Shown here in pieces: positions 55,926 through 64,000 of a stretch of 64,000 bases of DNA. The stretch is from Polaribacter sp. GTDB lineage: Bacteria > Bacteroidota > Bacteroidia > Flavobacteriales > Flavobacteriaceae. The notes beneath the pieces were generated by a model. It did no database searches. It saw only the letters and a program-made list of their open reading frames with translations, and was not told where the DNA came from. Both the position numbers and the translations under genes were made by a program. Numbering within the stretch: position 1 is the first letter of the stretch; each line of letters opens with the position of its first letter. The stretch lies in the NCBI GenBank assembly GCA_018663625.1, contig JABJPX010000035.1, forward strand, positions 1 through 64,000, in the 5' to 3' direction.

Positions 55926-58364
55926 TTATTTTATTGGATTTAAAAGCGTTTCAATTTTATGGATACAATCCCTGTAGTGATACTTTGTCATGGTGCTGAT
56001 TGCTCTTTTGCTAGCAATGCTTATGATGTACTTTAAGGTCACTAATTCGCCCCGAACTATCGAAGAAATATCTGTATTTTTGGTATTGGAATCGTTCATT
56101 AAAATCCCCATTCGGTCAATAAATGATTTTTGAAGATTTCGGCGAAATAAGTCAACATTCTGAGTCTTTTTAGTTTCACTAAAAACTCCTTTTCGCAAGG
56201 TTCTTAGCATGTCTGAAACGGCATAGAATTCAGTTTCAATGACCTCTGCATCAATCATTCTTTTCAAAGTCTTTACATTTAAAAGGGAGTTTAAATGTCT
56301 GTTTTGATATCTTAAGATGCGACCACTGTAGCCTGTTTCATCAATTTTATTTAAAATATTTTTGTCGAGCAACCATCTTTGTGTGGCGAATGTATTTTTT
56401 AACAACCAATTCAGTGATGCGATTTGTCTATCTTTAGCAACTGCTTTGTACACATTGCCATTTTGCTCGGGTTTTTTATTGAACTCATAAACGCCGCCAA
56501 TATTTCCAGCAACATGTCCAACATAACGATTCCAAACACTTAGGAGTTCGCCATATAATTCACTTAGATCTTCATAATTATTAGTCTGATCTGAGGTCCA
56601 TTTAGGTAGGTTTGTGGCAACAATCTTTAAGTTTTTAATTCCGTATGTACTTGCCTTTACTTGATCATTTCCAATGCCTTCAGTTTGTGATGAGGGGTCA
56701 AAACGTTGTCCTCCAAATCGATACTTTGGGTCATTTGCTTTATCGGAAATCCATTTGTCTAGAGTGTTTACTTCGTCTTCTGGTTTTTTTGCTGTTGGAA
56801 TTTTACGGTATCCCCAATTAATAGCATAATGGTCATAAGGACCTAATTGTCTTATGAATCGGATGTTTTCATCACCGGGTTGGGCAATGTAGTTGTATCG
56901 AGCATAATCCATAATGGTTGCTGCAATACCATATTTCTGAGTAAATTTTCCTGAACGAAGTGAGTCAACTGGATAGGCAAAACTTGCTGCCATATTGTGA
57001 GGCAAACCTAAAGCATGACCAACTTCATGAGCAATGACCATACGCATCATTTCCCCAATTTCTTCTGGTTTAGTATTCAATGTTCTAGCAGAAGGGTTTG
57101 CTGCGCCCGTTTCTAATAAATAACGGTTTCTATAAGAACGCAAATGGTTATGATACCAGATAATATCACTTTCAATAATTTCTCCAGTTCGCGGATCTGA
57201 AACACTTGGACCGGTTGCATTTCGTGTTGTACTTGCCACGTATCTTATAGATGAATACCGAATATCTTCCATACTAAATTCTGGATCTTCTTCTTTTGTT
57301 GGGGGCATTTTAGCATAAATGGCATTTTTAAAACCTGCTGTTTCAAAAACTTTTTGCCAATCATCCACTCCTTTTTTAATGTATTTTCTCAGCTTTTCTG
57401 GTGTTGCTGGATCAATATAGTATACAATTGGTTTTTTTGGAGTTACTAGTTCTCCTCTTTCATAGGCTCCCTCATCAGTAGGTTCTAGTCGCCAGCGTCG
57501 AATGTATCTTTTGCTATCTGCTTTTAATGCTTCAGAGTTGTAGTCTACATTACCAATAGAAAAATAGCCAACCCGTTTGTCGTACAATCGAGGCATCATA
57601 GGTTTTTCTGGCAATAAAATCATCGATTGGTTAATGCGTATGGTAATCGTATTTGTGTTTCGATTACTTGGAGGCGCAGCTGCATCAAAAGTAAAATCTT
57701 GTATTACCTCGATATTCTTAGGATAGCTTTTAATGGAATTGATAAAGCTTCTTGAAGCATCGAGTCTTTTTACTTTGTATGTTTTTCTATATCGTTCTGG
57801 AAGCCCTGTGATTGCTTTCACATCGGTAGCAAAAAAATTGGTAACGTCTACCAAAACAGCTGTTGAATCTTGATTTTGTGATTTGATATCAAAAGCATAA
57901 ATGACGGGTTCTAAGTTGTTAGCTTTGACCGATTTATAAATGGGTAAAGAATCGTTGGCAATAGCATTGTATGATTTTACTTTTAAAAGAATTTTGTTTT
58001 GAAATGCTTCCCAAACAATTACTTGGGTGTTTATTTTAGATCCAGCATTTACATAACCACCTCCAAGATCGGCAGGGATGTCTTTTATTCTTGTAACTAA
58101 GATCATTTCTTTTCCAAGATAAGATTTCGGAATTTCATAGAGAAATTTATTGTCGTTTTTGTGGACATTAAAGAGTCCTTCGTCTGTTTTTGTTTTTGGA
58201 GTTACAAAATCTGTATATGCTTTTGCTTTTACCTTCTTTTTAGGTGTAGCAACTTTTATCTCTTTTTTAGCTTTCTTTTTTCGTTTGATTCTTCCGCTTT
58301 GTGCGTTCAATTCAAGAGGATGTACAAAAGTGAAAAGCACTAAAAATAAAAATATTTTTTTCAT
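55926..58364 (-). CDS. Zinc metalloprotease, metzincin-like (DUF4953/DUF5117)
   Basis: An 812-residue secreted protein. A Sec signal (KKIFLFLVLFTFVHPLELNAQ) is followed by a basic Lys-rich segment and the DUF5118/DUF5117 region. The catalytic site is HEVGHALGLPHN in the middle (HExxHxxGxxH, with downstream IMDYARYNY as Met-turn), a metzincin-type zinc site. The family is widespread in Bacteroidota with no fixed substrate. ATG 58364 is preferred to 58376, as it leads straight into the signal peptide. It ends at the DUF2851 pseudogene stop with no spacer. Confidence 0.9.
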   Translation of the reverse strand: MKKIFLFLVLFTFVHPLELNAQSGRIKRKKKAKKEIKVATPKKKVKAKAYTDFVTPKTKTDEGLFNVHKNDNKFLYEIPKSYLGKEMILVTRIKDIPADLGGGYVNAGSKINTQVIVWEAFQNKILLKVKSYNAIANDSLPIYKSVKANNLEPVIYAFDIKSQNQDSTAVLVDVTNFFATDVKAITGLPERYRKTYKVKRLDASRSFINSIKSYPKNIEVIQDFTFDAAAPPSNRNTNTITIRINQSMILLPEKPMMPRLYDKRVGYFSIGNVDYNSEALKADSKRYIRRWRLEPTDEGAYERGELVTPKKPIVYYIDPATPEKLRKYIKKGVDDWQKVFETAGFKNAIYAKMPPTKEEDPEFSMEDIRYSSIRYVASTTRNATGPSVSDPRTGEIIESDIIWYHNHLRSYRNRYLLETGAANPSARTLNTKPEEIGEMMRMVIAHEVGHALGLPHNMAASFAYPVDSLRSGKFTQKYGIAATIMDYARYNYIAQPGDENIRFIRQLGPYDHYAINWGYRKIPTAKKPEDEVNTLDKWISDKANDPKYRFGGQRFDPSSQTEGIGNDQVKASTYGIKNLKIVATNLPKWTSDQTNNYEDLSELYGELLSVWNRYVGHVAGNIGGVYEFNKKPEQNGNVYKAVAKDRQIASLNWLLKNTFATQRWLLDKNILNKIDETGYSGRILRYQNRHLNSLLNVKTLKRMIDAEVIETEFYAVSDMLRTLRKGVFSETKKTQNVDLFRRNLQKSFIDRMGILMNDSNTKNTDISSIVRGELVTLKYIISIASKRAISTMTKYHYRDCIHKIETLLNPIK

Positions 58365-58440
58365 GAGTAAATGCATTGATTAATTGATTACTAAAATATT
58401 AAAAAAAGTGATAAAATCCTTCATTAATGATTAAAAAGAA

Positions 58441-58470
58441 GAAAGCGCAAACAACTATGTTTGCGCTTTC
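58441..58470 (-). terminator. Terminator after the E1 gene
   Basis: 13-bp perfect stem GAAAGCGCAAACA/TGTTTGCGCTTTC with a 4-base loop, then TTCTTTTTAA on the minus strand. It ends the fused E1 transcript 17 bp after its stop. Confidence 0.88.
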
Positions 58471-58487
58471 TTTATGAAGGCTAGTTT

Positions 58488-60938
58488 TTAAAACAAACTT
58501 TTGTATTTTGAAGGGTTTACTTCATGCATCATTTCGTAAACTTTTTCAAAAATATCTTCGGCAGAAGGCTTTGAAAAATAGTCCCCATCAGTTCCATACG
58601 CCGGTCGGTGTGCTTTAGAAGTGAGTGTAGCGGGTTTGCTGTCTAGATGTTGGTACCCATTTTGGTTTTCTACAATTTCTTGTAATAAATATGCTGAAGC
58701 ACCTCCAGGAACGTCTTCGTCTACCACTAACAATCTGTTTGTTTTTGCAATCGATTTTACTGTTTCATGATGAATGTCAAAAGGGAGTAAAGATTGTGCA
58801 TCAATAATTTCGATATGAATGTCAACTTCAGCGAGGTCTCTGGCTGCTTCTTCTACAATTCTTAAGGTAGATCCATAAGAGATTACGGTTATGTCGTCTC
58901 CTTCTTTAATCGTTTCTACGACACCGATTGCAGTTTTATAGCTTCCTAAGTTTACAGGCATTTCTTCTTTTAAACGGTATCCATTTAAACACTCGATTAC
59001 AATCGCAGGCTCATCTCCTTCTAGGAGTGTGTTGTAAAAACCAGCTGCTTTTGTCATGTTTCTTGGAACCAAAACATGGATTCCTCGTACATTATTAATA
59101 ATTCCTCCCATTGGAGAACCGGCATGCCAAATCCCTTCTAATCGATGTCCTCGCGTTCTAATAATTAAGGGTGCCTTTTGTCTTCCATAAGTTCGATAAA
59201 GTAGTGTGGCTAAATCATCGCTCAAAATCTGTAAAGCATAGATTAAATAATCTAAGTATTGAATTTCTGCAATGGGCCTTAAGCCTCTCATTGCCATCCC
59301 GATACCTTGTCCAATAATAGTTGCTTCTCTAATTCCAGTATCTGCAACTCTTAATTCACCATATTTTTCTTGCAACCCTTCCAGTCCTTGGTTTACATCT
59401 CCAATAAAACCTGCATCTTCACCAAAAATCAATAATTCTGGATGTTTTTTGAGTAACACGTCAAAATTATCACGCATAATGATACGCGCATCAACGAGGT
59501 TTTTTTCTTCTTTATATCTTGGCTTTTCTGGATGAATGTTTAAAACTGATTTTTCTGTTTCACTTGTTAAAAGTGAAGAGTATTTATGTTGTATTCTTGT
59601 GGAGTAGCTTTTTATAAATTGTTGAAGCGCTGTTTTTTCTACAAAGTTTTCTTCTTTTAAATAACGAATACTTTTACGAAGCGCTACTAAAATATCCTTT
59701 CTGTTGGGTTCAACAATTTTTGTTAAATTAATTTTGTTTTTTGTAATAAAAGCTTTGTTGCTACTTTTTTGAGCAACGCTTTCTAATAAATTAACAGCAG
59801 TAGTGAGTTCTCCTTTTATTTCATTTAAATAGGTGTTCCAAGCAATTCTCTTGGCATTGTTCACTTCTTTTTTTGCTTCTTTGTCTATAAGAATCAATGT
59901 TTCTTCGGATTCTACAAATCGCAAGACTGCGCCATCTTCAGTTTCCAATTCAAAGTTTAGAATCCATGCTCGCATTTTAGCAATACAGTCAAAATCTTTT
60001 TCCCATTTTAAGCGATCGACACTTTTGTATCGTTCATGCGATCCAGAGGTGGAATGTCCTTGTGGTTGTGTCAATTCTTTCACATGAATTAAGACGGGTA
60101 CATGGCTTGTTCTTGCAATTTCAGAGGCTTTTTGGTAAACGTCTACCAACTGCACATAATCCCAACCATTTACAATGAAAATTTCATATCCATCATGATT
60201 TTCATCTCGTTGAAACCCTTTTAAAATTTCAGAAATACTTTCTTTTATTGTTTGATGTTTTGCGTGTACTGAGATTCCATATTCATCGTCCCAAACACTC
60301 ATGATCATTGGTACTTGCAATACACCTGCAGCATTTATTGTTTCAAAAAAAACACCTTCACTTGTGCTTGCATTTCCAATAGTTCCCCAAGCAATTTCAT
60401 TCCCATTATCAGAAAAATGAGTATGATTTTTAAGTACAGGAACATTTCTAAAAATTTTAGAAGCTTGAGCCAATCCTAATAATCGTGGCATTTGACCGGC
60501 TGTCGGTGAGATATCTGCTGAAGAATTCTTTTGTTTGGTTAGATTTTTCCAAGTACCATCTTCATGCAAACTATGAGTTGCAAAATGCCCTCCCATTTGT
60601 CTTCCCGCTGACATGGGCTCAACTTCGATATCTGTATGGGCATACAATCCTGAAAAAAATTGTTGTGGGGTAAGCTCGTCAATTGCCATCATAAAGGTTT
60701 GATCTCTATAATAACCAGATCTAAAATCACCATTTTTAAAAGCTTTTGCTAGGGCCAATTGTGGCACTTCTTTTCCATCTCCAAAAATCCCAAACTTTGC
60801 TTTTCCTGTTAACACTTCACGTCTACCCAATAAACTACATTCTCTACTAACCCTTGCAGTTTTGTAGTCTTTTAAGACTTCATTTTTGAAATCTTCAAAG
60901 GAAATGTTTTGTTTTTGTTCTGTTTCCGTGTTTGTCAT
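58488..60938 (-). CDS. Fused branched-chain 2-oxoacid dehydrogenase E1 alpha/beta
   Basis: An 816-residue chain with the E1 alpha half (residues ~20-420) and E1 beta half (~470-816), catalysing thiamine-diphosphate-dependent decarboxylation of branched-chain 2-oxoacids and handing the acyl group to lipoyl E2. Alpha: GGHFATHS, QMPRLLGLAQASK; the Mg/ThDP motif is GNASTSEG (188-195) then WDDEYGIS (216-223), where typical E1 has G-D/E-G and NN. Beta: FGEDAGFIGDVNQG, LQILSDDLATLLYRT, HAGSPMGG. E2 and E3 are not nearby. It is transcribed from a TACTTTTG box at 60961-60968. Confidence 0.9.
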   Translation of the reverse strand: MTNTETEQKQNISFEDFKNEVLKDYKTARVSRECSLLGRREVLTGKAKFGIFGDGKEVPQLALAKAFKNGDFRSGYYRDQTFMMAIDELTPQQFFSGLYAHTDIEVEPMSAGRQMGGHFATHSLHEDGTWKNLTKQKNSSADISPTAGQMPRLLGLAQASKIFRNVPVLKNHTHFSDNGNEIAWGTIGNASTSEGVFFETINAAGVLQVPMIMSVWDDEYGISVHAKHQTIKESISEILKGFQRDENHDGYEIFIVNGWDYVQLVDVYQKASEIARTSHVPVLIHVKELTQPQGHSTSGSHERYKSVDRLKWEKDFDCIAKMRAWILNFELETEDGAVLRFVESEETLILIDKEAKKEVNNAKRIAWNTYLNEIKGELTTAVNLLESVAQKSSNKAFITKNKINLTKIVEPNRKDILVALRKSIRYLKEENFVEKTALQQFIKSYSTRIQHKYSSLLTSETEKSVLNIHPEKPRYKEEKNLVDARIIMRDNFDVLLKKHPELLIFGEDAGFIGDVNQGLEGLQEKYGELRVADTGIREATIIGQGIGMAMRGLRPIAEIQYLDYLIYALQILSDDLATLLYRTYGRQKAPLIIRTRGHRLEGIWHAGSPMGGIINNVRGIHVLVPRNMTKAAGFYNTLLEGDEPAIVIECLNGYRLKEEMPVNLGSYKTAIGVVETIKEGDDITVISYGSTLRIVEEAARDLAEVDIHIEIIDAQSLLPFDIHHETVKSIAKTNRLLVVDEDVPGGASAYLLQEIVENQNGYQHLDSKPATLTSKAHRPAYGTDGDYFSKPSAEDIFEKVYEMMHEVNPSKYKSLF

Positions 60939-60960
60939 AAACTATTTTTTTTCAGTTTTA

Positions 60961-60968
60961 CAAAAGTA
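60961..60968 (-). promoter_or_regulatory. -7 promoter box TACTTTTG for the fused E1 gene
   Basis: TACTTTTG on the minus strand fits TAnnTTTG and lies 22 bases before the ATG. No TTG at -33 spacing is visible. Confidence 0.4.
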
Positions 60969-61054
60969 CTGTTTTTAAGTTAAATTAAGAAATTTATCTT
61001 TTCACTGCGTTAAATTCAATTTAATTGTCTAAAAAGATGTTTTTTGTATGAATA

Positions 61055-63865
61055 TCATAAAAATCCACGCCTAAAAAAATTATAAATAGATTGGATGTCT
61101 GCAGATAATGTAAACCTAATTTTTTCTACATATGATTTTTGAGCGACTTCCCATCCGTTGTTTGAGTGTAATGGGAAATAAACTTCTAAAATATTATGAA
61201 TGAAATTAAATCGAACTCCATTTTCATATCCAAAATAGAGGTACTGTCCTTTGTTTTTTAAGAATGCAATGCCGTTATAGGCTTCAATCCATTTCCACAG
61301 ACCAATACTCGAATTGGTAGATAGTAGGTATTGATTCGCAAATCTAGTAGGCAATATCGATTTAAACCCTCCTTCATTAATGATAAATTGTTGACTGAAG
61401 ATTCCTGAACTTTCAGACCTCCCGAAATAATTGAGTTCAAATAAATAATCGTTCGCTCTGTCTAATCCAAAACTAAAATAATCTCCAGTGGAGCTATTGT
61501 TTAAAAAGGTACCTGCAAAGACTCTAAAATCTAATTGTGTGTCTTTTGTCGAAAGTGCTCTGTATCGTAGGTCTAACGAAAGTTTAGAGAAATTTTTAGC
61601 AGCTTCAAAGCTAAATCGATATCTAAATTCTTTAATAATATCTGGATTGGAGTATTGGTAATCTAGTTTGAAAACTCCATAAGAATCTTGTTCTTTAAAG
61701 GGCTGGTTTGGACTTGTTTCTTTGTGAATATTGACCATTTTGGCTGTAATTGATTCACGACTTAATCCCCGAAGTGATTTTCTTTTAAAAATTAAATTCA
61801 CATAGGGTATAAACGCATTGTAAGAAAGCCCCTTTGCATAATGTTGTGTGCTTCCAAAAAGACCGTATGCTATTTTATAGATGCGTGTTTCTTCAAAATA
61901 GTGATTGTATTTTAATGAGAACATGCCATTCATTGAGTTACTTTTAAAAGCATAAGAAGGTTTTAATACTACTTCTAAGTTTTTTTGTGTGATGGGTTTA
62001 TTGTGCAATTTTAAGCCAAAAATAAAACCATTATAAAAGTTATAATCAAAAGTTGGTTGATAAAAAATTTGAGTATAATTTGGGTTTTGAATATCTTTTA
62101 TAAAAGAAAATTTCAAGGGTTTCTTAAACAGTCGATTCTTAATACTTTTTTGATTGTTTAAAGTATTGTGTTCCGGATATTCTTGTTCGTAATTCAATAC
62201 AAACTTTTCGTAGTCTAAGTTTTTTAACGTAATTACTTGAGTACTGTCAATAGCTAGATACCATTTTTTGAATTTTATTTCTTCGTTTTTCAATCCATAC
62301 AGTGCAATGGGGACTGTAATGTTTCTTTTGTTTTTAATGGTGACTTTTACGCTGTCTCCTACAATAGCTGTTTTTTTTATCGTGTAGTCAATTTTCTTAT
62401 TGGTTTGAATATAATCTCCAAAAAACCAGCTTAAGTCTTTTTTTGTTAAGGTTTTGAACGTAGTTTTTAAATCTTCTGTAGAAACTTTTTGCAACTTTTT
62501 GTTTTGATAAAAAGTTTTAATCGCTTCATTAAGTTCTTGCGCTCCCAAATACCCTTTTAAGTATTTAAACCCTAAGCCTGCTTTGTACTTGTTTACAATT
62601 CTCCGATTAAAGTTAGATAAAGAATCTGCACTTGTTGTTAGTGGTTGGTCTAAAAAACTTCGTGCAGTCAATTGGTATACAAATGAATACTTATCATTAA
62701 AGTCTAACGAAGCAATATTGTAGTTTTTAAGAAACCAGTATTTGGATGTACTACCCAAGAATTTTACTTCTGGATAAAACGTGTCTACATATTCCATCAT
62801 TAAGTAGCTTTGCAATCCATCTGTAATCCAATACTCTTTTCTTTTGTTTACAAAAAGTGTGTTTTCTATATATTTTTTCGTTAAAATTTTAAAAAGCGTA
62901 ATGTCTGTTTTAAAAATATCTGAAAAAGGTCTCACAAAATCGGGCAGTTGACTCAGTCCGTATACTGGGTCTTTTTTTTGAGTAACTTTATCAAGAAATA
63001 TCTCTTTGTGCGGGTATTTTCCGAGATGCTTCTCAAGAAATTTAAGTTCTCTGTTTAGCATATTCGTAGCTAATTCATCATCAATGGAAACGTCTAAAAT
63101 ATCTGAATGAATGGCAAGGTTTTTTGTTTTGTAAATTTTAAATGTATTCGTTTTGTCAATCGCTAAAACAATATCAATTTTTTGTTTTCCAGTGAAATGA
63201 AAATGATTAAATTCCTTCCCATTGGTTTTTTGTTTTTTTAAATTACTGTTTACTTTGTAGTCTTTTGAGAGCTTTAAATCTAAGGTATAATTTGTAGGAA
63301 TTTCGTGCAAATCATCATTGTTTAAATTACTCATTAAATGCCACTGTTTATCATGAACAGCAGGGTTTAAATACCAATATCGAAGCTGATATCCTGTTTT
63401 TGTTTTTCCGTAATTTGTAAATTTCGCATTTGGTATTTTTACACTATAAGTGGCATTTATAATAATGCTGTCGTTTTGTTTTAGTGTTTCTTTTAATGGA
63501 ATTTCGAGAATGTCAATTTGTTTTTCGAGTGTTCTATAGTCCGCTGCTTCAAAATTTACAGAGATATTTTTTATATCTGTAGCACCTAATTCTTCTTTCT
63601 TTGCGAAATAAAGATTTTTTTGATATGCTTCAATAAACCGTTTCGATAATGCTGTATTTCTATTTTTAAAACTATTGGGCCAATTGTGAAGAAAAACACT
63701 CTCTAATTCTTGATCGGAAGTATTGTAGTAGACAATCTTTTGTTGAATATTTAGTTGACTTTTTGCATCGTCTAAAGTTGCTTTTATTTCAATAGAATTC
63801 TGTTGGGCAATCATTTGATAGCTCAATAGAAATAATAAAATGGGTATTGATAGAAGCCTTTTCAA
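61055..63865 (-). CDS. M1-peptidase-like protein with C-terminal barrel, zinc site lost
   Basis: A 936-residue exported protein (signal LLSIPILLFLLSYQMIAQ) with start codon TTG at 63865. Residues ~25-240 are the beta-rich N-terminal domain of M1 aminopeptidases (VYYNTSDQELESVFLHNWPNSF, PNAKFTNYGKTKTGYQLRYWYLNP). The peptidase-like part follows, but the expected HExxH helix is replaced by ILTKKYI (327-333), and EYWITDGLQSYL has Asp where the third ligand Glu belongs. From ~560 there is a beta-barrel-like region ending in strands (VRFNFIHNILEVYFP, then FRRGFL). The role is unknown. Confidence 0.8.
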   Translation of the reverse strand: MKRLLSIPILLFLLSYQMIAQQNSIEIKATLDDAKSQLNIQQKIVYYNTSDQELESVFLHNWPNSFKNRNTALSKRFIEAYQKNLYFAKKEELGATDIKNISVNFEAADYRTLEKQIDILEIPLKETLKQNDSIIINATYSVKIPNAKFTNYGKTKTGYQLRYWYLNPAVHDKQWHLMSNLNNDDLHEIPTNYTLDLKLSKDYKVNSNLKKQKTNGKEFNHFHFTGKQKIDIVLAIDKTNTFKIYKTKNLAIHSDILDVSIDDELATNMLNRELKFLEKHLGKYPHKEIFLDKVTQKKDPVYGLSQLPDFVRPFSDIFKTDITLFKILTKKYIENTLFVNKRKEYWITDGLQSYLMMEYVDTFYPEVKFLGSTSKYWFLKNYNIASLDFNDKYSFVYQLTARSFLDQPLTTSADSLSNFNRRIVNKYKAGLGFKYLKGYLGAQELNEAIKTFYQNKKLQKVSTEDLKTTFKTLTKKDLSWFFGDYIQTNKKIDYTIKKTAIVGDSVKVTIKNKRNITVPIALYGLKNEEIKFKKWYLAIDSTQVITLKNLDYEKFVLNYEQEYPEHNTLNNQKSIKNRLFKKPLKFSFIKDIQNPNYTQIFYQPTFDYNFYNGFIFGLKLHNKPITQKNLEVVLKPSYAFKSNSMNGMFSLKYNHYFEETRIYKIAYGLFGSTQHYAKGLSYNAFIPYVNLIFKRKSLRGLSRESITAKMVNIHKETSPNQPFKEQDSYGVFKLDYQYSNPDIIKEFRYRFSFEAAKNFSKLSLDLRYRALSTKDTQLDFRVFAGTFLNNSSTGDYFSFGLDRANDYLFELNYFGRSESSGIFSQQFIINEGGFKSILPTRFANQYLLSTNSSIGLWKWIEAYNGIAFLKNKGQYLYFGYENGVRFNFIHNILEVYFPLHSNNGWEVAQKSYVEKIRFTLSADIQSIYNFFRRGFL

Positions 63866-63886
63866 TGGGGGGAGATGAAATATGTT

Positions 63887-64000
63887 TTAGAAGTTTGGTT
63901 TTAATTGATACTTTGCATAGAACTTATTTAAATGATCTATTGCTTCATCTGCTGTATCTACAACTCTAAATAATTTTAAATCTTTTTCGGAAATATTTCC
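63887..64000 (-). CDS. LOG family protein, 3' end only
   Basis: The last 37 codons and stop of a gene that runs out of the window. The tail SEKDLKLFRVVDTADEAIDH then LNKFYAKYQLKPNF is typical of the TIGR00730 LOG-type Rossmann proteins (cytokinin riboside 5'-monophosphate phosphoribohydrolase family) of Bacteroidota. The TTG start of the M1-like gene lies 21 bp downstream. Confidence 0.6.
   Translation of the reverse strand, partial: GNISEKDLKLFRVVDTADEAIDHLNKFYAKYQLKPNF

Overview
The window comes from a low-GC marine-type member of the Flavobacteriaceae (Bacteroidota), close to Polaribacter or Tenacibaculum by protein style. The evidence is a C-terminal type IX secretion (T9SS) sorting domain, a GSIII glutamine synthetase, the long Bacteroidota-type PurM and LepB, many Bacteroidota-only DUF families (DUF4136, DUF4159, DUF4834, DUF5522, DUF5683, DUF6122, DUF2851), the fused IcmF mutase, no Shine-Dalgarno sequences, and repeated TAnnTTTG -7 promoter boxes. 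It is ordinary chromosome. I see no phage, integrase, transposase, CRISPR array or rRNA operon, and one tRNA.

Layout. 1-6 kb: the tail of an MFS transporter, a DMP19-like protein, a CocE-type lipoprotein hydrolase, a YgiQ radical SAM protein, then a SigZ-type sigma factor preceded by a 35-residue peptide with 11 cysteines. 6-13.4 kb: a lipoprotein, the isobutyryl-CoA mutase IcmF divergent from urocanate hydratase HutU, a DUF4136 lipoprotein and a tiny DUF5522 zinc-finger-like protein. 13.5-20.3 kb: a secreted GH16 glucanase with a T9SS tail, PyrF, an orphan DppB-like permease coupled to a TlpA-like lipoprotein, TpiA, PrmA and ClpS. 20.3-27.1 kb: tRNA-Arg(ACG), two small conserved proteins, a CaCA antiporter, the divergent pair GSII/GSIII and PurM. 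27.4-31.8 kb: a DnaQ-like exonuclease and a GH3/beta-lactamase-fold fusion. 31.8-37.7 kb (minus strand): RsmE, DUF4159, a BASS transporter and a PlsC-like acyltransferase; then a beta-barrel-like protein coupled to a GNAT protein.

37.8-45.6 kb is a surface-polysaccharide operon: DUF4834, YfhO, two glycosyltransferases, WecB and a Wzx-like flippase. 45.6-52.3 kb (minus) holds DUF6122, a Crp/Fnr regulator and the compact parA-parB-DUF5683-dapB-lepB-wbqC operon, in which chromosome partition, lysine/peptidoglycan precursor supply and signal peptidase genes abut or overlap. 52.4-64 kb: PepD, a nitroreductase, a frameshifted DUF2851 gene, a metzincin-like protease, a fused branched-chain 2-oxoacid dehydrogenase E1, a large M1-peptidase-like outer-membrane protein without its zinc motif, and the end of a LOG-family gene.

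Most genes are housekeeping or carbon/nitrogen metabolism. Branched-chain keto-acid dehydrogenase, IcmF and HutU suggest amino-acid catabolism; the GH16, GH3 and PepD enzymes suggest polymer use. The items most worth a second look are the cysteine-rich peptide with SigZ, the catalytically degenerate M1-like barrel protein, the frameshift in a T6 run of DUF2851, the apparent leaderless promoters, and the D/N swap in the E1 thiamine site. I did not find a clearly new multi-gene defence or mobile system here.
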